Below are positions 10,342 to 19,948 of a stretch of 23,077 nucleotides of DNA, piece after piece. The stretch is from NCBI GenBank assembly GCA_002224055.1, contig AZLU01000384.1, forward strand, positions 1-23,077, given 5' to 3'. Every line of letters begins with the position of its first letter. Positions within the stretch are counted from its first letter, which is position 1. The notes below the pieces were generated by a model, which had not been told where the DNA came from, ran no database searches, and was given only the letters and a program-made list of their open reading frames with translations. The translations under genes and the position numbers were made by a program. Source of the stretch: Pezizomycotina sp. ARF18 (Eukaryota; Ascomycota).

Positions 10342-13300
10342 ATGGACCGCCAACACCAATATTCAGATCAGAACTCGCAGTATTACCCGCAGTATCAACC
10401 ACACGAACGTCGAGGGACACACAGAAAATTCAGAGTCATCCGGCATGGAGCGGCGTTATCAGAGATCTCGGACCCCTAGCTTTGACAGTGGTGACGACAC
10501 GACCTACTTCGACCGGTTTTAAAGCCCAGAGCAAACCGGGATGAGCTTTTCTACGACCCCGGCTTCTACAATGCGAGGCCGGGCCATCCGGAGGGAGTCG
10601 GCGCAAGACCTCCCCAGGATGCCCCTCAGCCTCCTTATCAGGCTTCATACCAGCACCAGCATCAGCACCAGCAGCACCAGTACCAGCAACACCAGCCGCA
10701 GCAATTCCAACAGCCGCAGCAAGTCGTTTTCCCAGCCTGCGCAACCATTGCCACCACAACCCAGCTCCCGCCTCCCCCGCCTCTGCCGTCGTATCAGAAC
10801 CAAAGCCCTCCCCCACCTCTAGGTGGTGCGGTACACCTCCTCGCCAGGCCCACAGCTTCGGATGCCCTTGCCACCGCTGAGCGTTCCTTGAGCCTAAGCA
10901 CTTACCTCCAGCACTCGGCGGTTGCACGCACAATGTCGATTATGACGAATTTGCCGCCCAGTTCGCCCTGGTGGGTACGGCGGGTTTAGTTCGTATATAC
11001 CACAGTCCCCTATTGGTAATTATCCGCAGCATTCTGTCGCATACGGATCACGCCGTACGGGGACCCATGTCAGCAAATTGGCCCAGCGCGAACATTCCTC
11101 AGGCAGTTTCGCAGCCCGCACCTTAATCCAGCGGCATATTCATCTCATCACCTCGCCGCCTCCGCCGAAACGCCCGACGGCCGCAAAGCGGCGCTATGCA
11201 GTACCAAAGTGCCGCCAGCCTAATAATCCTCTCCCACCACCTCCTCCCCTCCCCTCATCAGCAACACCCCAGACTCTAGCTTATAGCACTGAGGCAACAG
11301 GTGAACAGACCGCATTTTAATGTCGGCAACCTCAACCCCCGGTAACACTTCGCCACCAGCACAGCACATAGCGACGTTTCAGCAAGCCGCAGCAGGGTTA
11401 TTTCCAACACCAATCGTCTCCGCCAGCTGGAAGTTATGGAACACAGTCTTTGCGTTTCCGGCGCCACCCCACCGCCCCAGCAGCAGCAGCAGACTTTTCC
11501 GAGCATTTCCACGGTTCAACGCCAGCAGTCCCTTTCTCGTCCACACGATGGCCGTGCCGCTACTGGCGGCCCACAACACCAATACTATTCCAAATTATAA
11601 TCATCCTGGAACTGGCGCGACCGATAACACATCTGTTCCACTCGGTACGCCAGATGACACGACTGGACTTAGCGGTACTTATAGCGTTGCAAACGTAAAC
11701 TCCGCTCACTCAGCGGTGGGACTTCAGCGGACGACGAGCACTGTGTACTCTCAGAGTAGCGATAGCGTAACAAGTGCTGCGGATCCAATCAATCCACTTC
11801 CCACTCCACCGGTGCCACCCGGGCAACCACCTCAGACCACTCCCGATGCAGGGCTTCGTATCGACAAAATAGACCATATTCAATCTCGCAACAAGCCGAC
11901 TTACGGAGCGTCTCGCCGCAACATCGCGGGCTATATTATGCTCAGAATGAAACCTATGATAGGTTAGCCGACGCTACGTCGAACCGATCCGGGGACGGCC
12001 AGCAGAATGGTCTTTACGCACAGAATAATAGAGATTCAGCCAGATGCATTGCGCCAACCACAGCGACGAAACGAAAACCCCTGAGGACAGGACTGTAGGC
12101 TCCATCTCGCAAATAGGTTAGAATACTACTAAAATCGATACATTGATTAAATATTCCTCAAACCCTAAACCCCTCCCCCCTCTTTCTTCCCAATTGTTAC
12201 CCCCATTTTTACCCCATTTTCATCTCACTACTACTCTTTATGCACTATTAAATGATCCGTCTTCTTCCTCCCTTTCTTCTTATGCCCCCCCCCCCCCCTT
12301 TCTTTCTTTCTTTTTATCTTTTCCTTCTAATGTAATCATATAAATCTATCTGCTGACAAGATCAAAAACAGGTAATTCAACCGTCTCGCGCAATTCTAAT
12401 GGGAATTCTGCATATCATATGGGTCAACCTGGCAATAGCAGTGACGAAGCGGCTGCTGCTTGGGAAGCCATGCGCGCGGAAGAATTACGGGAGTTACGCA
12501 TTAGTGAGGAGAATGAGAAGCGCCACAAAAAGAGCACACCGGAGAATGATGGAGACGCCCTCGGCGATAGCATACTGCTATTTTATGGATGTAACTTCAT
12601 ATTCTGGCGGAGCGATGCCATTTTTTTGACGATGGTCACGCTTTACCTACTTTTCAGAAGCAGTCACGACCATAATGCTCCGGTTCTTCCGGGGCACGCC
12701 CTATCGCACGTTACCGTAGGCGGGCTTGAGGTAAATAACAATATAGGACACCCGATCTCGTCTCCAAGATCAGCAGATTCCGAGTCATCCGCCATGGGAA
12801 TGTCGACTATCCGTATCCAGACCCTTACATCGACATTCTCCATCCCTTCCCGGCGTTCGAATCTGCAGCCAGACGGACGCTTCCGGACTGGCGGGCTGCT
12901 AGAACCAGGGAGGAGGAATAGTTTTGTCGAAGGGGACGAATACGAGGGACTCAGCAGTGCCGGCAGAAAGCCTAGCGCTGCAGACGAGATGGATGACGAG
13001 AGTGACGACGATGGTTACGCTCAATTCCTCCCCGACTTGTCGTTCTATCCACCAGAGAGCATCCAGAATTACCATTCAGCTGGTTTGAATTCGCACCCCG
13101 TTGCCTCCAATCCCGCAAGACCAAAGAGCCGCTGGAGATTCTCGAGATCCATCGCAAGGTTTAGCCAGGTTACAGGAACTACCGGCCCGCTGCGGACCGA
13201 CACCAGAGCGTTCCAGACGGCACGTCGACAGCCCAGGCTTATCAACGGCACAGAGGGTCGGCTGCAAGCGAGCCTTAGTCTGAATTCCCACACGAGCTCC

Positions 13301-16300
13301 AGCAGGCTTTTATCTGCCTCGTTCAAAGACAGATGCTTCAGCTCAGTCAAAACCACACGGAGCTCGACCACCTGCCCCAAGACCTGTTAGCGCCCAAGTG
13401 CCGGCCGCGTCACACGGCACTCAAAATTACGAAGATGAAACCCTTGCCCTTGATCTTCCTTCTATACCTCTGAAGAATTCGCGCAAGTTTGATGCCACGA
13501 AGATTCCACCCAGAGAGATCAGGAAAATGCAAACCCTGGCTTTGAGCAAGTATTCACATGGCTAAAGGGTCTGACAGAAGGCGAGGAATTCCTTCGCGAA
13601 AAGAGCATTGTCGAGGCTATTGTGCCCTATTCACTCACATGTGCCCACCATGAATGTGGCTGATGCGGAAACTATAGCAGCCAGGGCCGTGAAACGTTGT
13701 GGGACTCAGAGGCTCTCCCAGGACGAGGAATGGGTGAAGTGGAACCCTAGTGCAGAGGTGTGCGGCGTAATATTCCAAGTATCTGAAGCGGATGTTACGC
13801 CCCACGCCTCCATGCGACAAAGCCTGATGAACCTGAGGTCGCTGGAAGGTGTTACTCGCACCATTGCGCGAGGACGTTAAAAAATATATCTATTGGTGCT
13901 CAGTTCGAGGACGGGAGCGGAAGAAAGAAGACGGGCTACGTTCTGGAAGCTGAAAGCGGAGGATATACCTGCACGAAATCGTTCAGACTGAACAAGAGTT
14001 CCTCGACCATATGAATGTTTTGCGCGGTCTATAAGGAAACGCCCACATGCAAGTCATTAAACCTGCCAAGTTTGAAAACTTTGTTCGAGAGGTATTCGGA
14101 AAGGCCGAAGCGGTCGAGAAGGTTAATGAGCATACCTGCTTCCGGAAACTCCAGTATCGACAGATGGAGCAAGGGCCTTGGGTCGTTGGCTTTAGTGACA
14201 TTTTTAGGGAATGGAATCAGGAAAGCTCGTCCAGCTTACATAGAATACGCCGCAGCTTTCCCAAGGCAGATCTGTACGTTCGACGGAGGAGCCGAACGTA
14301 ACATGCTTTTTCGGCAATTTTTAGAACAGTGTCGTCAAGACCCTCGCGCCAACAGGCTCGACTGCAGCACTTCCTGAAAGCGCCGATCACCAGGCTCCAG
14401 AGGTACGGGCTCCTGCTTTCGACCGTTCTGAAGCATTCGGAAAGGAGGGGATGAGAAACAATCACTTCAAGCTGCCATTGAGGAAATCAAGGCGGTCACC
14501 CTGGAGTGCGATTCTCGTGTCGACGAAATGACAAAGCAGGTCGTTCTTATTGAACTTGCCACGAAACTAAAGATGAGACCTGGTATGGAGTCAACTTACG
14601 GCTCGACGAGAAAGGAAGAGAGGTTATATACCGAGGTGACCTTCAACGTAGTGGGAACAACAAGTTTACATGGCTGGATACGCATGCTATATTGTTCGAC
14701 CACTACCTCGTGCTTGCAAAACGGTCTATCAGAAGGATGCTGGAACAGGCAGCAAGAAAACCAAACATGAGAAATACGATGTCTCACGGATGGTAAGACT
14801 TTAACCAAATGACTTGGCTTTTCTTTATTTCAATAGCTCCGAAACCCCCCTTCTTTTTTTTTTTTTTTTCTCAAAAAATTTGGAATGATGGGATTGCTAA
14901 CAAAGACTTACACGACATGTACACAGCCCATACAATGGATCTCCTAGTATTAGAGAATACTGGGATGAAGCACCAGTTGTAAAAATGCCGTGAAAGGCCT
15001 TGCCTTAGGGACCGCTACATCTAAAGTGCAACCCAGCCCGCTGCTGCAAGTAGAACGGGTCTTTGGCCTCAACAGCAACCCCTGGAAACCTACAGCACAC
15101 CCTTTCATCGGGCTCCACCGCTTCGAATTTGACTATTCCTCCGAAAACAACCAACTCTCAGCCGTTTAGAGAATGCCAATGAAAAAGTAATGTACCCTTT
15201 CCGAATAAAACACTTGGAAAGGGGAGAAAAGGGGAGGAGAATGTCTATACACTCTACGCTCAACAGCGAGCGCAAGAAACGATTGGTGTGCAAAAATAAT
15301 ATTGGCCAAGAAAGGCACGCTGCATCGCTGTTCCGACAAAATGCAGAACCGTTCCGTTTGCGTGTGATGTCCGATGTGTCCTTCGGATTCGACGGAAGTG
15401 ACGTCTTCTGCCGAGCCCGAAGTTGGTAAACGTCCGCGGTACACCGTTGGATAGAGCTATCAAGGAAGTAGAGGGATGTTTCCCGGCCCAAAACCCGCTG
15501 TTGTATGCAAATCGACAGTCAACTGTGCCACCGCCTTTCAAGTTGGGATGGGCTATGGCAAGCAAATGGTTGCGATCGGAACGGATACTGGCGTTTACGT
15601 TTCGGATTATCCAACCCCCGGGGATGGGCCAAGGTAATTTTACTCTATATCATTATCTTTTATTTATCTATCATTACTATTCTTCTTCAAGATTCTTGAA
15701 CAAAAAAGGTTCAAATAAATAAGAGATAGCTAATGAAAGAAAACTTATACTCGTTCAGGCAATCAATATCTCCCGCGTTACTCAGATAGCTGTCTTGGAG
15801 GACTTTAGCCTATTCCTTGTGCTAGCAGACAAATCCCTGATAGCGTATCATTTGGACAGTGTAGTTCCTCCGGCTCAGGGAACGGTCATAAGCGAATCGC
15901 CAAAAGGCCACCCCAAAAGCTCTCCGGCGCCCGGGACGTCGGGTTCTTTGCTACGGGCCGGATGAAGGAAAGAATCCTGGTCTTCTACAAAAAACGAGAG
16001 GGCTCAGTTCCACGTTCAAGGTGCTTGAGCCTGTTTTCCAGAAGGCAACCGAGAAACGGAGTCGTTTTTCAAGGAAAGGCTCGACCGAATTCTTCCGAGA
16101 TTTTGACGACTTTTACATTCCGACGATTGCTTCGGATAAATCTGTTCCATTCTTCCCTTGCAATTCAAACCTCGAAAGGTCTTGTAAACCCCGAAGCACC
16201 AAAGCGTCGTTATATACAATAAATAGGTCACACAGCTAAAGGTTAACACTTATAAAATGTATAGGCTTCGAAGTTATGACTCTGGATAAGAAACAGCCTT

Positions 16301-16815
16301 GGTCTATTCCAGAGCTCAAAGCTCCCCACGTAGTCGCAATAGCCAACCGCGTCAAGGAGCAAAGACCACTTGGCATGTTCAGGCTCTCGGATATCGAATT
16401 CCTTTTATGCTATGAAGGTATAAAATCTCCACCCTCAAGCCGTCGTATTTTAACGGTCTTCGCTGTTTGATTGTACAGAGAGCTGACTCGAAGGAACTTC
16501 AGAATGCGGAGTATTCGTCAACAAGCACGGTGACGTCTCTAGAAGCGTAACCATGGAGTTCGTAGGCAAAGCTAAACCTGTGCACACTATCCGCCGTACG
16601 TTCTGATATTCGACGCCGATTTCGTGGAAATCAGGAATGCGGACAATGGTAGGCTGAGGCAAGTCATCGCTGGCAGAGAAATAAGGTGCTTGGATGACGG
16701 CCAAAGCGGAGGGAGCGCTGGCCATCGTACGATCAAAGTAGGCATGGTCCACCCAGAAACGGATGGCAGGATGGTTGTGGTAGAACTGCTCCTGAACGAG
16801 GGGCAAAGAGATTAA
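10342..16815 (+). CDS. rom2: Rom2-type Rho1 guanine nucleotide exchange factor (DEP-DH-PH-CNH), frames interrupted
   Basis: Activates the Rho1 GTPase at the plasma membrane in the cell-wall integrity pathway. The N-terminus from ATG 10342 (MDRQHQYSDQNSQYYPQYQP) is Gln/His/Pro-rich. Then come acidic DEMDDESDDDGYAQFLPDLS (about 12985-13045) and a DEP-like domain (about 13490-13890: REIRKCKPW, WLKGLTEGEEFLREKSIVEA, MNVADAETIAARAV). The DH (RhoGEF) domain is at about 14000-14540 (KPAKFENFVREVFGKAEAVE, EQGPWVV, FLKAPITRLQRYGLLLS). The PH domain is at about 14560-15180 (YRGDLQRSGNNKFTWLDTHA, LFDHYLVLAK). The C-terminal CNH domain runs from about 15340 to the stop TAA 16813-16815 (YLSI-type core, VLEDFSLFLVLADKSLIAYH, TLDKKQPWSIPELKAPHV, CGVFVNKHGDVSRSVTMEFV, VEIRNADNGRLRQVIAGREI). 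Introns: 12117-12371, 14793-14926, 15634-15758, 16179-16264, 16418-16502. Exons sum to about 5.79 kb, near 1,930 codons, versus roughly 1,200-1,300 aa usual for the family. Many single-base breaks, mostly shortened homopolymers. Confidence 0.92.
10651..10722 (+). repeat. Gln/His codon repeat (CAG/CAC/CAT-rich) in the RhoGEF N-terminus
   Basis: Imperfect CAG-CAC-CAT tract reading as alternating Q and H (YQHQHQHQQHQYQQHQPQQF) in one frame. In another frame it reads as S/T repeats and on the opposite strand as an Ala/Gly-rich frame; these are shadows. Confidence 0.75.
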
Positions 16816-17170
16816 AAGAATACAAGAGCGATCCCTATGAGAATATTGGCTGAATTGTTTTTTTTTCCCGGGGGGATGGAAACATCATATATCACTCTCA
16901 CGTATCTGCTTGAAATCGTCTTTTGGTTCTAGTTAAATATTATTACCATTATGATTGCTGTTATTTCTTTCCGTTTTTGCATACAACGTCATCTTGTGGT
17001 TAGTTACTGGTAGTATGATTATTTGTTTGCATATACGCATCAGCTTTTCGCTTTCGTTTACATTTTACTTCTTACGCTTCTTTCGTCTCTCCATCAAACC
17101 TTCCCTCCTCCTCCTCCTCCTCCTCTTTTCTTCTTCTTCTTTCTCCTCGCTTTTAGCTGGCAGCTATAGC

Positions 17171-17193
17171 TTTTTTTTTTTTTTTTTTTTTTT
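17171..17193. repeat. T23 homopolymer
   Basis: Uninterrupted run of 23 T downstream of rom2. Confidence 0.9.
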
Positions 17194-17736
17194 AGCATCT
17201 TTGTCCGTTTGCTATGCCGGTTTGTTTCCCTTTTTCCACTTCCATTTTCAAGCTTACGCTGTTTTCTTTGTATGTGTAAGTAGTTTTTGCGAGAACAGAC
17301 GTTATCTCAAGTCTTACAAAATATTCTCTGATATACAAATTACAACCATTTATATATGTGGTATGTAAACATGTTAAATATCCAAGGCACATGTGTGTTC
17401 GTTCCATGAATTTACATAGCTACTCGGGCTATTGTATAATAAGACCTCTGACATATATATATATAATGTATATGTATATATTAGTGGCTTTGGAGCAATC
17501 AGAGTCGAAAAATACTTCTTTTCGTGATGATGATAATAAGGATACTTACTAAAGTATATAATTAATTATAAAGTCGTGACTTTTTAGTAGATTGTGTGTG
17601 ACGCTTTCCGGCAGGAGCCCGAAGTGAATGAACCCACCTCAACCAACAACTTATCACTCTTTTTTTTTTTAACCCCGCCTTACTTAGACGTCAGTGATTA
17701 TTATCGTATTCGGAAATATCGGCAGTATCGGGAGAC

Positions 17737-17739
<3 letters not shown>

Positions 17740-17771
<32 letters not shown>
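17740..17771. repeat. (TTA)n trinucleotide repeat
   Basis: About ten TTA/TAT units; the poly-Y peptide it encodes is an artefact. Confidence 0.9.
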
Positions 17772-17773
<2 letters not shown>

Positions 17774-17946
17774 AAGTATTCTAGTATTTATAAAAAGCAG
17801 GCACTTAAAAACTGATACCAAGTTGAACAACTTTCAGTGAAATCCTTATTTATTGCCTTCTTTCCTTCTTATCATCGTATAGAATACTTAACGACTTATT
17901 TGCTGGGACGAGAAGAAAAAGAAAAAGAAAAGCCAGGTTAGGTGAG

Positions 17947-17964
17947 TATATATATATATATATA
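17947..17964. repeat. (TA)n microsatellite
   Basis: TA run of about 18 bp in the sod1 upstream region. Confidence 0.85.
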
Positions 17965-18012
17965 CACATACGATATTTTATTTTAAAATAGAATAACTAC
18001 AACAAATTCCCC

Positions 18013-18046
18013 AAAAAAAAAAAAGAAAAAAAAAAAAAAAAAAAAA
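18013..18046. repeat. A12-G-A21 tract
   Basis: Two A homopolymers split by one G, upstream of sod1. Confidence 0.85.
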
Positions 18047-18150
18047 GAGGAATACATTACTACCACTACTACTCCTTAGTACTTACTCTTCCCAATTCTT
18101 CCCATTCTTCTCAGGTATTTGCTCCCTCGTGAAAAGAAAAAAATAAATAA

Positions 18151-18210
18151 CAATAAATCAATAAATCAATAAATCAATAAATCAATAAATCAATAAATCA
18201 ATAAATCAAT
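18151..18210. repeat. (CAATAAAT)7.5 octamer tandem repeat
   Basis: Seven and a half perfect head-to-tail copies of the octamer CAATAAAT, followed by TAAA and AAT repeats to about 18251. It sits about 170 bp upstream of the sod1 start codon, so it lies in the promoter or leader. Confidence 0.92.
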
Positions 18211-18220
18211 AATCAACGAA

Positions 18221-18251
<31 letters not shown>

Positions 18252-18380
18252 GGTACCAAGTGTATACGTCAATCCTAAGCCGTACTACTTTTATAAGCTG
18301 TTAACCACTATATACCATAGAATCGTCTCGATACAAGCCCTACTCTTGTTTACTCCTCCAGTCTCAAAAGTGAAATAAAA

Positions 18381-19369
18381 ATGGTTAAAGCAGGTGCGCA
18401 GTAGTTTATATAATTCCCTTACCGGGCCCCCTTCCTATTCCTTCACCTTTTCTCTTTTCCATTGCAAAAGCTATGTGCTGATATACTGTCACGGTATCCG
18501 AGGAGCTTTAGTTGCTGTACTCCGTGGCGATTCGAACGTCAAGGGAAAGGTCACTTTCGAACAAGATTCTGAAGATGGCCCTACGAAGATTAGCTGGAAA
18601 ATCACTGCAATGACGCCAATGCGAAGAGGGAATGCATATTCACCAATTTGGTGATAATACTAACGGATGCACTTCCGCTGGAGCTCATTGTGAATAGCGC
18701 CCGCCTTTAGGGGAAAAAAATTTTTTTTTTCAACTAAATCACAAAGAGATATATTTAAATACTTGTGCTAACTACTCCCCAAGTTAACCCTCATAACAAG
18801 GAACACGGTGCTCCGGGAGAAGATGAGCGCCACGTAGGCGACCTTGGAAACGTCGAAACGGATGCCCAAGGTACCGCGGAGGGTAGCATTGAAGACACCT
18901 TTATCAAGTTAATCGGCCCACACAGCATCGTTGGGTAAAAGATCTTGGTCCCATATTTTTTTCACACACGCACGCACATTGATATACTCTCCCTCTCTTC
19001 ATCCCTCCGCCCGTCCCCTTCTTCTAGCGGAACCCTTTAGAAAGAGGGGTAAAGAGGGGCAACATAATGGTACCGTCCTTAATATTGCATTTCTAACGAG
19101 ATATATCATCATGGTGTATTTCAGAGAACTGTCGTGGTACATGCCGGAACCGATGATCTGGGTAAAGGTGGACACCCTGAGTCCAAGAAAACGGAAATGC
19201 CGGTGCCCGCCCCGCTTGTGGTGAGTTAAGATCCATAACTATTCGTGTTTTGTCGAAGAATAGATGTATACACACACAGGCACACACACATATACATATA
19301 CATATATACATATGTTGAAGATTACGCTGACGAATTCTCGCGCTAGGTGTCGTTGGCATCAGCTCTTGA
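18381..19369 (+). CDS. sod1: Cu/Zn superoxide dismutase (EC 1.15.1.1), frame interrupted by single-base losses
   Basis: Cytosolic enzyme converting superoxide to hydrogen peroxide and oxygen. Five exons: 18381-18393, 18512-18689, 18784-18934, 19125-19220 and 19347-19369 (stop TGA), read as [16 protein letters not shown]..., [79 protein letters not shown]. Copper/zinc ligands are all present: the two His of MHIH, His of GAHF, His of KEHGAP, His and Asp of ERHVGD, and His of VVVHAG; so are the disulfide Cys of NGCTSAG and PACG and the active-site Arg of ARPACG. There is no signal peptide, so it is the cytosolic form. Single G bases appear missing at about 18607, 18628-18630, 18933-18935 and 19192-19194. 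Exons sum to 461 bp; adding four gives 465, exactly 154 codons plus stop, the usual family length. First-intron donor GTGCGC and second-intron donor GTGAAT are weak. ATG context AAAATGG is good. Confidence 0.96.
19269..19315. repeat. CA/TA-rich microsatellite in the last sod1 intron
   Basis: Mixed CA and TA(CATA) dinucleotide stretch inside intron 19221-19346, which ends with acceptor CGCTAG. Confidence 0.75.
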
Positions 19370-19486
19370 ATTCAGAGCAGCTACAAGCAGAGCCGGGCCG
19401 TTCCCGATTGGCCGGTGCTCGAGGTACATCGGTGCCTCTTCGTTCGAAATCATCTTTTGGTGTGATAAAAAGGGTTTAAACTTCTA

Positions 19487-19501
19487 ACGTCTTGAAGACG
19501 T
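19487..19501. repeat. Short inverted repeat ACGTCTT-G-AAGACGT
   Basis: Seven-base arms around one G, about 120 bp after the sod1 stop. The single-base centre makes an RNA hairpin of the full arms unlikely; it may be incidental. Confidence 0.5.
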
Positions 19502-19547
19502 AGAACGTTATGTTTCAATGCGTCATAGAAGACATCTTAAATATGGA

Positions 19548-19553
19548 AATAAA
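19548..19553 (+). promoter_or_regulatory. Candidate polyadenylation signal AATAAA for sod1
   Basis: Exact AATAAA 179 bp after the sod1 stop codon, at a usual distance for a fungal 3' UTR. Fungal signals are loose, so this is suggestive only. Confidence 0.45.
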
Positions 19554-19948
19554 AGCAAATTGAACAGATAAAAAGTCCGATGTACTCTGCAACCAAAAGA
19601 AAGAAAGAAAAAACTGCCAAGCGCTATAACCATAGCACCAAGCCAGGGAAAACATGACATCACTATAGCGAAGGTACAGAGATTAAGCTACAAGAATTAT
19701 GACTACAAATATCCCACATTCGGTAAAACATGTTCAATGCGAGAATGAGAGAACAAAATAGCGTTTAAAAAATGACTGTTAGAGAGGAAGAGAAACAACT
19801 CGAGCATAGAAGAGGTAAACAGGCTAAACAAGCACTTGTGAAAAGATCATCCAATGTCTATCCAATAGTATTCATGCCAGAATATTTCCGCAAACTAAAA
19901 AGGAAGAAGACAAAGAAAGAAAAGAAAAAGAAAATGAACCGGTTCAAG

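Larger units (their letters stand above)
16816..18380. other. Noncoding spacer between rom2 and sod1
   Basis: About 1.6 kb without a supportable gene. It holds a CTC/TTC-rich stretch and T23 (17171-17193), a TTA run, TA runs, two A-runs near 18013-18046 and an octamer repeat at 18151-18210. It should contain the rom2 3' end and the sod1 promoter and 5' leader; the leader ends in A-rich AAATAAAAATGG around the sod1 start. Confidence 0.6.
19370..19948. other. Convergent intergenic region between sod1 (+) and areA (-)
   Basis: About 580 bp shared by two 3' ends. It contains a perfect small inverted repeat (19487-19501) and an AATAAA signal. The Lys-rich open frame at 19772-19975 is low-complexity and overlaps the areA end, so I do not call it a gene. 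Confidence 0.6.

Noticed and set aside
10436-10933. 165-codon open frame on the minus strand, Ala/Gly-rich
   Set aside because: It is the antisense shadow of the CAG/CAC-rich N-terminal region of rom2 and has no recognisable domain.
12155-12180. Telomere-like CCCTAAACCCC
   Set aside because: Only about one and a half units, located in the rom2 intron 12117-12371; no array.
12560-12660. Apparent hydrophobic, membrane-like segment (ILLFYGCNFIFW...) inside the RhoGEF gene
   Set aside because: It appears in one frame only between frame breaks; the alternative frame (SGGAMPFFDDGHALPTF) is more protein-like, so the hydrophobic stretch is a frameshift artefact.
18151-18210. CRISPR-like regular repeats
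   Set aside because: Eight-base head-to-tail units without spacers are a simple minisatellite.
4416-19369. Interpretation of the four genes as pseudogenes from a degenerate or RIP-mutated region
   Set aside because: RIP gives C-to-T changes and stop codons, not single-base losses in homopolymers; conserved residues and most splice sites are intact.
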